From Nostoc indistinguendum CM1-VF10 (lineage in GTDB: Bacteria > Cyanobacteriota > Cyanobacteriia > Cyanobacteriales > Nostocaceae): a DNA stretch of 47,664 bases. Shown here in pieces: positions 16,713 to 25,410 of the stretch. The stretch spans positions 1-47,664 of the forward strand of contig JAHHHS010000054.1 in the NCBI GenBank assembly GCA_019359215.1, written 5' to 3'. Numbering within the stretch: position 1 is the stretch's first letter; each line of letters starts with the position of its first letter. Under the pieces are notes generated by a model. That model made no database searches. It was not told the DNA's origin and was given only the letters and a program-made list of their open reading frames with translations. The translations under genes and the position numbers were made by a program.

Positions 16713-17444
16713 ATGATCGGAAAATCTCTGACCATGATTGGTACAGCTCTATCTTTGGCACTCAGCGCTAACATTGCTGTAGCCGAATCTAGTAAATCCC
16801 CTATAGCTCAATCTAGTAGCAACTCCACTAGTGCACCAGCGGAAATCAAGATGTCGCCAGAAGGGATGAAAATTCTGTGCAACAATTTTCCGCTTAACTC
16901 CCGCTGTCCCAACGGCACACCAGTGAATCTTAGCGCTCCTGGTAACACTACAGCACCAGTAGAAACCACGCCTAGCACCACCACTCCAGATAGCACAACT
17001 GCACCAGGTAGCACAACCGAACCTGGAGCTGGATCTGCCACTCCTGAAAGCATTCCAGGGCCAGGAGGCACTACCCCAGATCAACCTGGCGCTCCTAGCA
17101 ACTTAACTCCAGGACCAGGAGGCGCTACCCCAGATCAACCTGGCGCTCCTAGCAACTTAACTCCAGGACCAGGAGGCGCTACCCCAGATCAACCTGGCGC
17201 TCCTAGCAACTTAACTCCAGGACCAGGAGGCGCCACCCCAGATCAACCTGGCGCTCCTAGCAACTTAACTCCAGGACCAGGAGGCGCTACCACACCTGAA
17301 TCTGACATTCCTGGCAGCACTACCGTACCCGGAAACCCAACTACCCCTGAGTCTGGTACTACTGATAGCAATCCCGAACCAAGTACCAGTTCTCCCAATA
17401 CTCCAGGCTCTAGTTCGCCAAATACTCCTGCTACAGGTAATTAA
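16713..17444 (+). CDS. Secreted Pro/Gly/Thr-rich protein with 18-residue tandem repeats
   Basis: A 243-residue exported protein. ATG 16713 gives a signal peptide (MIGKSLTMIGTALSLALSAN, cleavage likely after AVA-E); GAGG lies 12 nt upstream, and an in-frame TTG at 16695 is less likely. After the signal comes a short conserved-looking module with two cysteines, ILCNNFPLNSRCPNGTP, which I have seen in other cyanobacterial exported proteins. The rest is low complexity and contains four 18-residue units (GPGGATPDQPGAPSNLTP) at about residues 117-188, followed by a Thr/Pro/Ser tail. Probably periplasmic or extracellular; the function is unknown. Confidence 0.8.
   Translation: MIGKSLTMIGTALSLALSANIAVAESSKSPIAQSSSNSTSAPAEIKMSPEGMKILCNNFPLNSRCPNGTPVNLSAPGNTTAPVETTPSTTTPDSTTAPGSTTEPGAGSATPESIPGPGGTTPDQPGAPSNLTPGPGGATPDQPGAPSNLTPGPGGATPDQPGAPSNLTPGPGGATPDQPGAPSNLTPGPGGATTPESDIPGSTTVPGNPTTPESGTTDSNPEPSTSSPNTPGSSSPNTPATGN
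17061..17291 (+). repeat. 54-bp tandem repeat, four units plus partial
   Basis: Units start at 17061, 17115, 17169 and 17223, with a 15-bp partial fifth at 17277. They are nearly identical at the DNA level, differing at only a few third positions. This indicates recent expansion. The period is a multiple of three, so the frame is kept. Confidence 0.95.
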
Positions 17445-17510
17445 ATTAAAAGCTGGCGCATAGTCTGAATACTAATTTGCCATCAGCGATTGTCAGTGCA
17501 TTTTGACCTC

Positions 17511-17537
17511 TTACACCAGTTATGCAAGCTGGTGTAA
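17511..17537 (+). terminator. Hairpin after secreted repeat protein
   Basis: A perfect 9-bp stem TTACACCAG / CTGGTGTAA with a 9-nt loop, 66 bp after the stop of the 16713 gene, followed by AATAACAAAC. It has no strong T tract, so termination is only probable. Confidence 0.45.
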
Positions 17538-17618
17538 AATAACAAACAAATAAAAATCGCTGGAATTAATAAATCAAGTATTCGCGTATATTACTGAGCA
17601 AGGGTTTCAGTATTCAAT

Positions 17619-17643
17619 AGCCTGGGATTAATCATCCCAGGCT
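17619..17643. terminator. Probable bidirectional terminator
   Basis: A perfect 10-bp inverted repeat AGCCTGGGAT / ATCCCAGGCT with a 5-nt loop, followed by TAATATTTTA. It lies between the convergent 16713 gene and lspA, 8 bp past the lspA stop, and could end transcripts from both sides. Confidence 0.6.
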
Positions 17644-17650
17644 TAATATT

Positions 17651-18127
17651 TTAATGCGACCTGCCAGTTGAAGTCGGTGTTTTTTGCAAGGAACCAATTA
17701 ACAGACAAACTATACCGATACTAATAAATGAATCAGCCACATTAAATACAGCAAAGTTAATCAGGCGAAAATCAAGAAAATCAACGACGTAGCCTAAAAC
17801 AAAGCGATCAATACCGTTGCCCATAGCTCCACCTAAAATCAAGCCATAGCCCAACTGATCCCACAAATTTAACGTTGGGCCAAACAAAGCCAACGCTATC
17901 AATACTAAACTCACTCCTAAAGATAGCCAGCGCAACCACTCTACTTTCCCACTTAACAGACTAAAAGCGGCACCAGTGTTAGTGACATAGGTGAAGTGAA
18001 ATATCCCAGGTAGAAGTGGTAGTGTCTGCCCCAAGCTAAAGGTCTGCACCACCCAGTATTTTGTTATTTGGTCTAAGAAAAAAGCTATGAAGGCAGCGAT
18101 CCAAAAAAGGCGATTTTTTAAACGCAT
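17651..18127 (-). CDS. lspA: Lipoprotein signal peptidase (signal peptidase II)
   Basis: LspA is an inner-membrane aspartyl protease that removes signal peptides from prolipoproteins such as PstS in this window. The 158 residues show four membrane helices and the conserved boxes DQITKYWV, YVTNTGAAFS, GNGIDRFVLGYVVDFLDF and FAVFNVADSFI. The catalytic aspartates are predicted to be Asp116 (VVDF) and Asp132 (FNVAD). The ATG at 18127 opens MRLKNRLFWIAAF. bioY lies 266 bp upstream on the same strand, separated by repeats. Confidence 0.96.
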   Translation of the reverse strand: MRLKNRLFWIAAFIAFFLDQITKYWVVQTFSLGQTLPLLPGIFHFTYVTNTGAAFSLLSGKVEWLRWLSLGVSLVLIALALFGPTLNLWDQLGYGLILGGAMGNGIDRFVLGYVVDFLDFRLINFAVFNVADSFISIGIVCLLIGSLQKTPTSTGRSH

Positions 18128-18393
18128 GGCGAATTAGTCATTAGTCATTGGTCACTTTTAAGCGTACTCCTACCGAGAAGCAAGCTACGCTTCGGGCGGA
18201 GCCTCTCGTAGAGAAGTATTGGTCATTAGTGAGCTAGCACAGTCTTCTCCCTAAAGCCCTCCTCCGAAAGGAGACGCTAGCCTCTCCCTTTGGAAGAAGA
18301 AGAGACAGAGAAGGTGAACGAGCGTCACCCTTAAGGGTCATTGATTATTAGTCATGAGCTTGTAACAAATGACAAAGGGCGAAGGACAATGAA
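18128..18393. other. Repeat-rich spacer between bioY and lspA
   Basis: Contains heptamer words (TTAGTCATTGGTCA), a palindromic AAGCTACGCTT / GCCTCTCGTAGAGAAG segment at 18176-18217, and CGAAAGGAGACGCTAGCCTC at 18264-18285. These are interspersed cyanobacterial repeats; similar CTACGAGAGGCTACGCC words occur at 41300-41325. No gene is evident. Confidence 0.6.
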
Positions 18394-18981
18394 CTAATAA
18401 AACATTAAGTGACGCAATACATATGCTATTACAGTAACTGCACAGACCACAGTTAGTTGCCCTGGTAGTGCAAACCAGGAGTATCTGAGGATTGCTTGCA
18501 TTAAGGGTAGATTTTCTGTACCTTTCCACTGAAAAATATAGCTAATAATCAAATAAGTAATACCGCATAGGTGGAGAGTTAACAAGCCACAGATGCAACT
18601 AAAAGCAAGAGTTTCTAGTCGAGGTCTAGCTTTAAAAGCGAACAAGCCACAAATCCAAGCTCCAGGAATAAAGCCTAGTAAATAGCCAAATTGAGATAAC
18701 TTGATATAACCGATACCGCCGCCATCAGCAAATACAGGTAATAAGGTTAAGCCCATGACTAAATAAGCAATTTGCGAGAGCGCACCGGCATTTTTACCTC
18801 CTAAGCAACCTACCAACAGTACCGCGCCAATTTGAAAAGTGACACCTAAAGAAAAAGTCTGAATTCCGTGCTTACTCCAACTCCAAGGTAAGGTGATACC
18901 ATAAACTTCTAGGAAGGTGCCACCCATTGTAAGAAGTAAGCCAATCATAGACCATAGTAATTGATTGGAAGCAGCAAACAT
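18394..18981 (-). CDS. bioY: Biotin transporter BioY
   Basis: BioY is the substrate-binding (S) component of an ECF-type biotin importer and can act with shared energising subunits. The 195 residues contain about six hydrophobic segments. They include the family-like LPWSWSKHGIQTFSLGVTFQIGAVLLVGCLGGKNAGALSQ region (quoted in parts: VTFQIGAVLL, LGGKNAGALSQIAYL) and FGYLLGFIPGAWICGLFAF. No BioM/BioN genes lie nearby, so the ATPase and T subunit must be elsewhere, or the protein works alone. No biotin regulatory site was recognised upstream. Confidence 0.88.
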   Translation of the reverse strand: MFAASNQLLWSMIGLLLTMGGTFLEVYGITLPWSWSKHGIQTFSLGVTFQIGAVLLVGCLGGKNAGALSQIAYLVMGLTLLPVFADGGGIGYIKLSQFGYLLGFIPGAWICGLFAFKARPRLETLAFSCICGLLTLHLCGITYLIISYIFQWKGTENLPLMQAILRYSWFALPGQLTVVCAVTVIAYVLRHLMFY

Positions 18982-19158
18982 TTATCAGGCAACCAAGGAA
19001 AGGCAAAAGGGAAAACCAACAGCAACCAGTATAAACATTAATATATAAACTCTCCCACGTTAGCTTTGCCTACACTGCTAGTTCTCTTAAGAGTAAGGGT
19101 ACGCAGAACCCAAATAGCAGGGAGGGGTTGCAATCTCACTGTGGAATACCCTACCTTA

Positions 19159-19321
19159 GAGGTTGTTTGAAAAGTGGTTGGCTGTGATTTTAGGCACTTA
19201 TTGATCCCCCCTAACCCCCCTTTTTAAGGGGGGAACCGGAATCAGAGTCCCCCTTTTTAAAGGGGATTTAGGGGGATCTAAAACGTTTTGCTACCAAGAT
19301 GAGGACTTTTCAAACATCCTC
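19159..19321. mobile_element. MITE with GAGGTTGTTTGAAAAGT ends
   Basis: A 163-bp element with 17-bp terminal inverted repeats (GAGGTTGTTTGAAAAGT left; the right end differs at one base) and TTA on both sides as a 3-bp target duplication. The inner part holds nested inverted runs of C-rich CCCCCCTAACCCCCC and G-rich AAGGGGGG words. A 3-bp T-N-A duplication would fit the IS5 family, but this assignment is tentative. No transposase is inside. Confidence 0.75.
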
Positions 19322-19539
19322 TTAAACCTGCTTCTTAATTGCTAATTCGTACCAGTAAATTCATTTAAAAATATGCAGGTTCAAAAAATCATTTTAACCG
19401 TACCCAAATTACTTGCATTTTACTTTATTTGTTACTAATCAGTGGTAATATTTATATTAAGAATTAAGGTATTGTGCTTTTTGATGTGTGCCTTTATTAA
19501 CTTTAAATTTTATATATTATAAGTATGCATTAGCATTTC

Positions 19540-19569
19540 CTTAACCTTTTTTTAACCTTTATCTTACAC
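19540..19569 (+). promoter_or_regulatory. Pho box upstream of pstS
   Basis: Three 8-bp direct repeats with exact 3-bp spacing: CTTAACCT (19540-19547), TTTAACCT (19551-19558) and TCTTACAC (19562-19569), with a weaker fourth (ATTAGCAT) at 19529-19536. This matches the cyanobacterial PhoB/SphR-type operator and sits 55 bp before the pstS ATG. It implies induction under phosphate starvation. Confidence 0.8.
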
Positions 19570-19623
19570 TAGGGTGTTAATGTTCATACTGTCAATCCAT
19601 AGCATCAATTTATAAAGATCCTT

Positions 19624-20697
19624 ATGTTCTCTTCAAAGGTGCGGTTTTTTGCTCCCCTAGTTGCTCTAGCAATTGGTATTAGCTCTTGCGGCGATAACAA
19701 TCAAGCTTCTAATAACTCTAGCCCAGCAGCTGATGGCGGTGCTACCCCAGCCACCAATACAGCAACCGGATCAAACTTATCTGGAACGATCAGGGTAGAT
19801 GGTTCTAGTACTGTCTATCCTATTTCTGAGGCAATGGCAGAAGAGTTTCAAAAGGCGAATCCTGGGGTAAAAGTTACTGTGGCTTCCTCTGGTACAGGTG
19901 GAGGGTTCAAAAAATTCTGCGCGGGTGAAACTGATATTTCTAATGCTTCCCGTCCCATTAAGCCGGAAGAAGTGGAACTCTGTAAAAAAGGTAATATCGA
20001 GTACATTGAATTGCCGATCGCTTATGATGGTCTATCTGTAGTGGTTAACCCCCAAAACAACTTTGCAAGTTGCCTCAAAGTTGATGAACTAAAGAGAATG
20101 TGGGAACCAGCAGCTCAAGGCAAAGTCACCCAATGGAACCAAATTAATCCGAAATTTCCTGCACAGAAAATAGGTTTGTACGGCCCTGGTACTGACTCTG
20201 GTACTTACGACTATTTCACCCAAGCAGTTGTGGGTAAAGAAGGAGAAAGCCGAGGAGATTTCACTGCTAGTGAAGATGACAACACCCTCGTACAGGGTGT
20301 GAGTGCTGACCAAGGTGGTGTAGCATTCTTTGGCTATGCCTATTATGAGAACAACAAAGAGAAGTTAAAGCTGGTTGGCATTGATGCTGGTAAGGGCTGT
20401 GTTCAGCCGAGTCCACAAACCATCGGTGATGGTACTTACCAACCGCTTTCTCGTCCAGAGTTTATCTACGTCAAGAAAACTGTTGCGACTCGTCCTGAAG
20501 TCAAGGCTTTTGTTGATTTCAATTATGCTCCAGCTAACCAAAAGCTAGTTACGGAAGTGGGCTATGTGCCTTTACCTAGCGACCTACTCACTGAAGTTCA
20601 GGCACGCTTCAATAGTGGAAAAGTAGGTTCGGTTTTTGAGGGTAAAGGGTCTCAAGTGGGCGTTACTCTAAAAGACCTTCTCAAGCAAGAAAAGTAA
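19624..20697 (+). CDS. pstS: Phosphate-binding lipoprotein PstS/SphX
   Basis: High-affinity phosphate-binding component of the Pst ABC importer, anchored as a lipoprotein: lipobox AIGISSC with Cys22, then a flexible Asn/Ser/Ala linker. The mature part has the family marks IRVDGSSTVYPISEAMAEEF, SSGTGGGFKKFCAGETDISNASRPI and LYGPGTDSGTYDYFTQ, which hold the phosphate-contacting Ser, Gly and Asp residues. The form with extra cysteines (KKFCAGE, VELCKKG, SCLKVDE, GCVQPSP) resembles cyanobacterial SphX. It starts 55 bp after a Pho box and is followed by pstC, pstA and pstB on the same strand. Confidence 0.95.
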   Translation: MFSSKVRFFAPLVALAIGISSCGDNNQASNNSSPAADGGATPATNTATGSNLSGTIRVDGSSTVYPISEAMAEEFQKANPGVKVTVASSGTGGGFKKFCAGETDISNASRPIKPEEVELCKKGNIEYIELPIAYDGLSVVVNPQNNFASCLKVDELKRMWEPAAQGKVTQWNQINPKFPAQKIGLYGPGTDSGTYDYFTQAVVGKEGESRGDFTASEDDNTLVQGVSADQGGVAFFGYAYYENNKEKLKLVGIDAGKGCVQPSPQTIGDGTYQPLSRPEFIYVKKTVATRPEVKAFVDFNYAPANQKLVTEVGYVPLPSDLLTEVQARFNSGKVGSVFEGKGSQVGVTLKDLLKQEK

Positions 20698-20912
20698 TAG
20701 TTATCTACTAATTACTGTTTTGAGAATGTGAGTTTATCTGCACAATTTACAGTAAGCCCTAGTAGCTGGAAGTAGTAGCTTATTATACTGATTTTATTTA
20801 AGGCTTATGGTCTTGAAAGTAAGCTTTATTTCCAGCATGAGGGCAATTTTCATAGAATGGTAGTGTGGCCATACATAATAAAAAGAGTTTGAATTTATGA
20901 GGTTGTTCGCAA

Positions 20913-21854
20913 ATGACTTCCAACCCGCTATCTAATCAACCAAGTAATTCCAACTTATGGCAGCCTAATCGGGCTTTGAGTAAGTCGGTAGAAACTGGTG
21001 TCAAAGCCTTGTTTGCCTTGTTTGCTTTCATCTCGGTTATAACCACGATTGGCATTGTTTTAACACTGGTTTTTGAGACTGTTGAATTTTTTCAAGAAGT
21101 TTCGATCTGGCAGTTTTTAACAGACACACAATGGACACCGCTGTTTACCAATAAGCAGTTCGGAATCATGGTGCTAATTAGCGCCACGTTGCTCATATCT
21201 GTAATTGCGATCGCAGTAGCATTACCACTAGGATTGTTAGCTGCAATTTGCTTGAGTGAGTATGCCCCAGCTAAACTTCGCAAATGGCTAAAGCCAGCCC
21301 TAGAAGTGTTGGCAGGGGTACCTACTGTTGTTTTCGGTTACTTTGCACTGTTCACAGTTACACCTTTCCTCCAAACATTCATCCCTGGTATGCAGGGATT
21401 CAATGCTTTGAGTGCGGGTATAGTATTGGGAATTTCGATTATTCCTCTGGTAGCTTCTCTAAGTGAAGACGCTCTTTATTCCGTTCCGCGTAGTTTGCGA
21501 GAAGGTGCCTATGCATTAGGATCGACTAAGCGGGAAACAATTATTTCAGTAGTGTTACCAGCGGCTTTATCTGGGATAGTAGCTTCTTTTATCTTGGCTA
21601 TTTCCCGCGCAATTGGTGAAACAATGATTGTTACCATCGCAGCTGGTCAAAATCCTCAGTTGGGTTTAAATCCGCTAGTGCCAATTCAGACAATGACAGC
21701 ATACATTGTCCAAGTAAGTAAAGGAGACACACCAGCAGGCTCACTGGCCTATAAAACTATTTTTGCGGTGGGTATGACTTTGTTTCTCATCACCTTAGCC
21801 CTAAATATTTTTAGTTACTGGTTTGTTCGTCGCTTCCGGGAGAAATACGAATGA
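20913..21854 (+). CDS. pstC: Phosphate ABC transporter permease PstC
   Basis: One of the two inner-membrane channel subunits of the Pst importer. The 313-residue protein has about six helices and the EAA-type loop SLREGAYALGSTKRETIISVVLP-like segment (SLREGAYALGSTKRE), followed by RAIGETMIVTIAAGQ, the PstC hallmark. The ATG at 20913 follows GAGG about 12 nt upstream. The stop overlaps the pstA start by 4 bp (ATGA), so translation is coupled. A 215-bp gap separates it from pstS; no clear terminator is seen in that gap. Confidence 0.96.
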   Translation: MTSNPLSNQPSNSNLWQPNRALSKSVETGVKALFALFAFISVITTIGIVLTLVFETVEFFQEVSIWQFLTDTQWTPLFTNKQFGIMVLISATLLISVIAIAVALPLGLLAAICLSEYAPAKLRKWLKPALEVLAGVPTVVFGYFALFTVTPFLQTFIPGMQGFNALSAGIVLGISIIPLVASLSEDALYSVPRSLREGAYALGSTKRETIISVVLPAALSGIVASFILAISRAIGETMIVTIAAGQNPQLGLNPLVPIQTMTAYIVQVSKGDTPAGSLAYKTIFAVGMTLFLITLALNIFSYWFVRRFREKYE

Positions 21855-22783
21855 CAAAGAGCAATACTGAGTTTACAAATCTGTCTGACTCTGGGGCAAA
21901 TCCGAACTTTGATCTCTCGATCAATAAACGCTACAACCTCGACAAAGTTTTTGCGATCGCTACTTGGGTTGCAACTTTATTTGCGTTGCTGGTATTAGCT
22001 ATTTTGCTCGTTGATATTTTAACTGACGGTATTGGACGCTTGAATTGGTCTTTTCTTACCAGTTTCTCCTCGCGTCGTGCCTCCTCTTCTGGAATATTAG
22101 CTCCCTTAGTTGGTACTATTTGGTTGTTGGTAATAACAGCCTTAATTTCATTTCCTTTAGGAGTAGGCGCAGGAATTTTCTTAGAAGAGTATGCCCAGGA
22201 CAACTGGTTTACTCGTTTAATTGAAATCAATATTGCAAATTTAGCCGCAGTACCATCGATTATTTACGGCTTGCTGGGCTTGCAAATTTTTGTGCGGGTA
22301 ATGGAACCAATCACCAGGGGACGCAGTGTCCTAGCTGGTGCTTTAACTTTAAGTTTGTTGATTCTACCAATTATCATCATTACTACTCGTGAATCACTGC
22401 GTGCGGTTCCCGATAGCCTACGGCAAGCAGGTTTTGCCCTTGGTGCTAATAGGTGGCAAATCATCCGAGAACAAATTTTCCCCATTGCTTTACCGGGTAT
22501 ACTTACCGGTACAATTCTGGCACTTTCACGAGCGATCGGCGAGACAGCTCCGTTGATTGTAATTGGGGCTGTTGGGTTCATTACTTTTTTGCCTCAGCTT
22601 TCTCCACAAGGTTTGCAAAGTTCTTTTACAGCACTGCCAATTCAAATTTTTGATTGGGTTTCTCGTCCTCAAGTTGAGTTTCACCAGAATGCTGCTGCTG
22701 GCATTATTGTTTTGATGCTCGTGCTTTTGTTAATGAATTCAACAGCAATATTTTTACGCAATAAATTCCAGCAGTCACGCTAA
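21851..22783 (+). CDS. pstA: Phosphate ABC transporter permease PstA
   Basis: Second channel subunit of the Pst importer, 310 residues with six predicted helices. Marks are AAVPSIIYGLLGLQIFVR, the EAA-type loop SLRQAGFALGANRWQIIREQ and LSRAIGETAPLIVIGAVGF, which separate PstA from PstC. The start overlaps the pstC stop. pstB begins 53 bp downstream, so all four genes probably form one phosphate-regulated transcript driven by the Pho box near 19540. Confidence 0.96.
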   Translation: MTKSNTEFTNLSDSGANPNFDLSINKRYNLDKVFAIATWVATLFALLVLAILLVDILTDGIGRLNWSFLTSFSSRRASSSGILAPLVGTIWLLVITALISFPLGVGAGIFLEEYAQDNWFTRLIEINIANLAAVPSIIYGLLGLQIFVRVMEPITRGRSVLAGALTLSLLILPIIIITTRESLRAVPDSLRQAGFALGANRWQIIREQIFPIALPGILTGTILALSRAIGETAPLIVIGAVGFITFLPQLSPQGLQSSFTALPIQIFDWVSRPQVEFHQNAAAGIIVLMLVLLLMNSTAIFLRNKFQQSR

Positions 22784-22836
22784 ATAAATCAACTTCATTT
22801 AAATTTAGATTTTCAGCATTAACCTGAAATTTTTGT

Positions 22837-23640
22837 ATGGTATCAAGGTCAAAAACTGCCACTTCCGAAAATATTTTACAAGCTGAACAATTATCTGTTT
22901 TCTATGGTAATTTCAAAGCAGTTCGTGATGTTAACCTAAATATTGGCAAAAACAAAATTACTGCTCTTATTGGTCCTTCTGGGTGCGGTAAAAGCACTGT
23001 GCTAAGGTGCTTTAACCGTTTAAATGATTTGATTCCTGGCGCACATATTGAAGGAAGAATTACCTTTGGTGAAACCGATATTTATGACAAAAGAATTGAT
23101 ACAGTAGAATTGCGCCGTCGGGTTGGTATGGTTTTTCAAAAGCCTAACCCCTTTCCAAAGTCAATTTATGAAAATATCGCCTTTGGAGCACGGATTAACG
23201 GTTATCGAGGTGATATGGATGAATTGGTAGAGCGGAGTTTGCGGCAAGCTGCTTTATGGGATGAAGTTAAGCACAAACTCAAACAAAGTGGTTTATCTAT
23301 ATCTGGTGGTCAACAGCAACGCTTGTGCATTGCTCGCGCCCTCGCAATTCAACCAGAGGTTTTGCTAATGGATGAACCCTGCTCTGCTCTTGACCCAATT
23401 TCAACTTTGCGGGTTGAAGAATTACTTCAAGAACTGAAGTCGCAATATACCATTATTATTGTTACCCACAATATGCAACAAGCAGCGCGGGTATCAGATA
23501 TGACAGCTTTTTTCAATGCACAGGCGACAGAAACGGGCAGCAAAATGGGATATCTGGTTGAATACAACTTGACAGAGAATATTTTCAACAATCCTCAACA
23601 GGAAGACACCCGAGATTACGTCAGTGGCAAATTTGGATAA
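22837..23640 (+). CDS. pstB: Phosphate ABC transporter ATPase PstB
   Basis: ATPase that powers phosphate import, 267 residues. The Walker A motif GPSGCGKST is at residues 46-54. The Q-loop is in VGMVFQKPNPFPKS, characteristic of PstB. The signature LSISGGQQQRLCIARALA and Walker B VLLMDEPCSALDP follow, then the switch histidine in IIIVTHNMQQAARVSDMTAFF. All catalytic residues are intact. It is the last gene of the pst cluster and is followed by a hairpin terminator. Cyanobacteria often have several pstB paralogues, so this may be one of a set. Confidence 0.97.
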   Translation: MVSRSKTATSENILQAEQLSVFYGNFKAVRDVNLNIGKNKITALIGPSGCGKSTVLRCFNRLNDLIPGAHIEGRITFGETDIYDKRIDTVELRRRVGMVFQKPNPFPKSIYENIAFGARINGYRGDMDELVERSLRQAALWDEVKHKLKQSGLSISGGQQQRLCIARALAIQPEVLLMDEPCSALDPISTLRVEELLQELKSQYTIIIVTHNMQQAARVSDMTAFFNAQATETGSKMGYLVEYNLTENIFNNPQQEDTRDYVSGKFG

Positions 23641-23673
23641 AGAAATATTTTAAGTTGTTGATATTAGAGCAAT

Positions 23674-23720
23674 GAGGAATACTCGAAAATTAAAGCTGTA
23701 CGATATTCCTCTAGTTTTTT
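23674..23720 (+). terminator. Rho-independent terminator of the pst operon
   Basis: An 8-bp inverted repeat GAGGAATA (23674-23681) / TATTCCTC (23704-23711), with TCG/CGA pairing just inside, is followed by TAGTTTTTTA. It starts 34 bp after the pstB stop. The loop is long (about 22 nt). Confidence 0.6.
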
Positions 23721-23994
23721 ATTTGTTTGTCAAAGTTGGCGATCGCTTACAGACAGATCAATAGTAGTATTGGCTTGCTATTTGTTATCTATCTATCTGT
23801 AAGTTTTGTGATAACTACAGAGTAGGCACTCCATAAAATAAACAGTTAAAAATAAGTCTTTATTTTATCAAACCCAGACTAACTTCTTGCACTAGTAGTA
23901 AACAGTCGAGGAAGTGTACCTACCTCTAGTAATTTTCTCAAGTACCTTATCTGTTAAATGTTGCTGTAATAGTGCATTTGAGAGTTTTTTTTTA

Positions 23995-24065
23995 AGCGGG
24001 CGGCGGGAATCGAACCCGCATTAATAGCTTGGAAGGCTATAGTTTTACCACTAAACTACGCCCGC
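23995..24065 (-). tRNA. trnG: tRNA-Gly (anticodon UCC)
   Basis: Cloverleaf on the minus strand, 71 nt. Acceptor GCGGGCG pairs with CGCCCGC. D-arm is GTTT/AAC, anticodon stem ATAGC/GCTAT with loop CTTCCAA (anticodon TCC), T-arm GCGGG TTCGAAT CCCGC. The discriminator is U, as usual for bacterial tRNA-Gly. No CCA is encoded. Confidence 0.95.
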
Positions 24066-24115
24066 AAATCTCCAACCCTATAAATATAACATAGTTTTCG
24101 GAAAAATTCAAGCAT

Positions 24116-25363
24116 TTAGTTGGAATTAGCAGGCTGGATTTTGATTCGTACAAATAAATTACTCAAATCTGGTTTTGTGCCATCGTTGTTGTGAGCAGCA
24201 AGAAAGTTTTCAGTTTTGAAAACGTCGTTGAGAAGTTGCTCATATGTGCTTTTTTCACTTTGTAGTGTTGTCGGTTCTATTTCTATAACTTGAGCCTGTT
24301 GAAAATTGCCATTGCGATCAATTATTAAGCTAGCAAGGATCTGTGCAGGCTTAACTTCGGAATCGCGAGGGAGAAAACTTGAATCCAATTGTTTGGAGTT
24401 GCTTCCCCTGTATAAAGCGATAACGTCGGGTAAAGCATCTTGTCTTAATCTTCCTGATTGTGTTAAGTTACTCACTTCATCTCTAAGCAAAGGAGCTACT
24501 ATCGCTACCGATGCTCCCCCAGTAGGGGTTGGTGGAGTTTCTCTACTTGGAGTTGGTGGAGTTTCTCTACTTGGAGTTGATGGAGTTTCTCCACTTGGAG
24601 TTGATGGAGTTTCCCTACTTGGAGTTGATAGAGTTTCTCCACTCGCAGTTGATGGAGTTTCTCTACTTGGAGTTGATGGAGTTTGAGCCTCTCTATTTTC
24701 AGCTTCCGAAACTGGTGGATTTGATGGAATACCTGTTGGTAGAGCCGTTCCCCTTCCCAGTTTAATTTCTTGACGGCGGTTCCAAGGTAGATTACCAACT
24801 GGAACTGTTGAGGCCGGTGTCGATGTGGCTGTAGGTGTAGATTTCGGTATAGGGGTTGGTGTCGATGTTGGCGTCGGCGTGGGTTTCGGTGTGGCTGTAG
24901 TCGTAGTTGTAGGTGTCGGCGTAGAAACTCTCTGTTGCCTAAAGGGTTGACTACTAGGTTTAGAGGCGTAAATTTGGCTTTTTGGCTGGAGATTATCAGC
25001 AGAATTTATTGCGCCCAAATCCTGATTTTTGGGCGTAGTTCGTGCTGTTTGTGGTAAACGTGGTGGTACAGACTTTTTAGTTGAGGATACTGGCTTTGGT
25101 GAAACTTTTCTAGCTGTCGATTTTTTTGTAGGAGCAATGTCTATCAATTCAATGGGAACAGCAGATTGACTTTGCTGAGGAAACCAGAGACTAAATGCAT
25201 TAGATGAGCGCATCAGCCAGAAAGCCAGCAAGTGCAGACAGACTGAACCTATAACGACAGAAATCCACAAACCTGGTTGATCAGTGTGTCGCCTCCAGAC
25301 TTGGGCTGGAATTGGAGTTTTATCTGCAATTGATGGTGTCATATTATATAAACTGGATATCAT
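24116..25363 (-). CDS. TonB-like periplasm-spanning protein with octapeptide repeats
   Basis: This 415-residue protein resembles energy transducer TonB in layout. A short cytoplasmic N-terminus is followed by one membrane anchor (about 30-51, LWISVVIGSVCLHLLAFWLM with a TonB-like Ser/His pair). Then comes a long Pro/Thr/Lys-rich periplasmic spacer and a C-terminal domain of about 130 residues containing KPAQILASLIIDRNGNFQQAQVIEI, close to the beta strands of TonB C-domains. The spacer includes seven octapeptides of ETPSTPSR type. Which receptor or ExbB/ExbD pair it uses is unknown; none is nearby. The start is either ATG 25363 or the in-frame ATG of MTPSIADKTP. cyaC ends 47 bp upstream on the same strand, so read-through is possible. 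Confidence 0.65.
   Translation of the reverse strand: MISSLYNMTPSIADKTPIPAQVWRRHTDQPGLWISVVIGSVCLHLLAFWLMRSSNAFSLWFPQQSQSAVPIELIDIAPTKKSTARKVSPKPVSSTKKSVPPRLPQTARTTPKNQDLGAINSADNLQPKSQIYASKPSSQPFRQQRVSTPTPTTTTTATPKPTPTPTSTPTPIPKSTPTATSTPASTVPVGNLPWNRRQEIKLGRGTALPTGIPSNPPVSEAENREAQTPSTPSRETPSTASGETLSTPSRETPSTPSGETPSTPSRETPPTPSRETPPTPTGGASVAIVAPLLRDEVSNLTQSGRLRQDALPDVIALYRGSNSKQLDSSFLPRDSEVKPAQILASLIIDRNGNFQQAQVIEIEPTTLQSEKSTYEQLLNDVFKTENFLAAHNNDGTKPDLSNLFVRIKIQPANSN
24531..24684 (-). repeat. 24-bp tandem repeat in TonB-like spacer
   Basis: Six full 24-bp units (start positions 24531, 24555, 24579, 24603, 24627, 24651) plus a 10-bp partial. They encode Pro/Thr/Ser octapeptides. The period keeps the frame, and several reading frames stay open on both strands as a result. 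Confidence 0.9.
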
Positions 25364-25410
25364 TAGGCACTCTTACTCATTGGTAATGCTTTAAAATACC
25401 AGTCTAAATT

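Noticed and set aside
23995..24065. tRNA-Gly as a genomic island attachment site
   Set aside because: No integrase, no repeated tRNA 3' end and ordinary chromosomal genes on both sides.
24306..24798. Extra frames on both strands through the 24-bp repeat of the TonB-like gene
   Set aside because: The repeat period is a multiple of three, so frames remain open by chance. Only the 24116-25363 frame has a membrane anchor and a C-domain.
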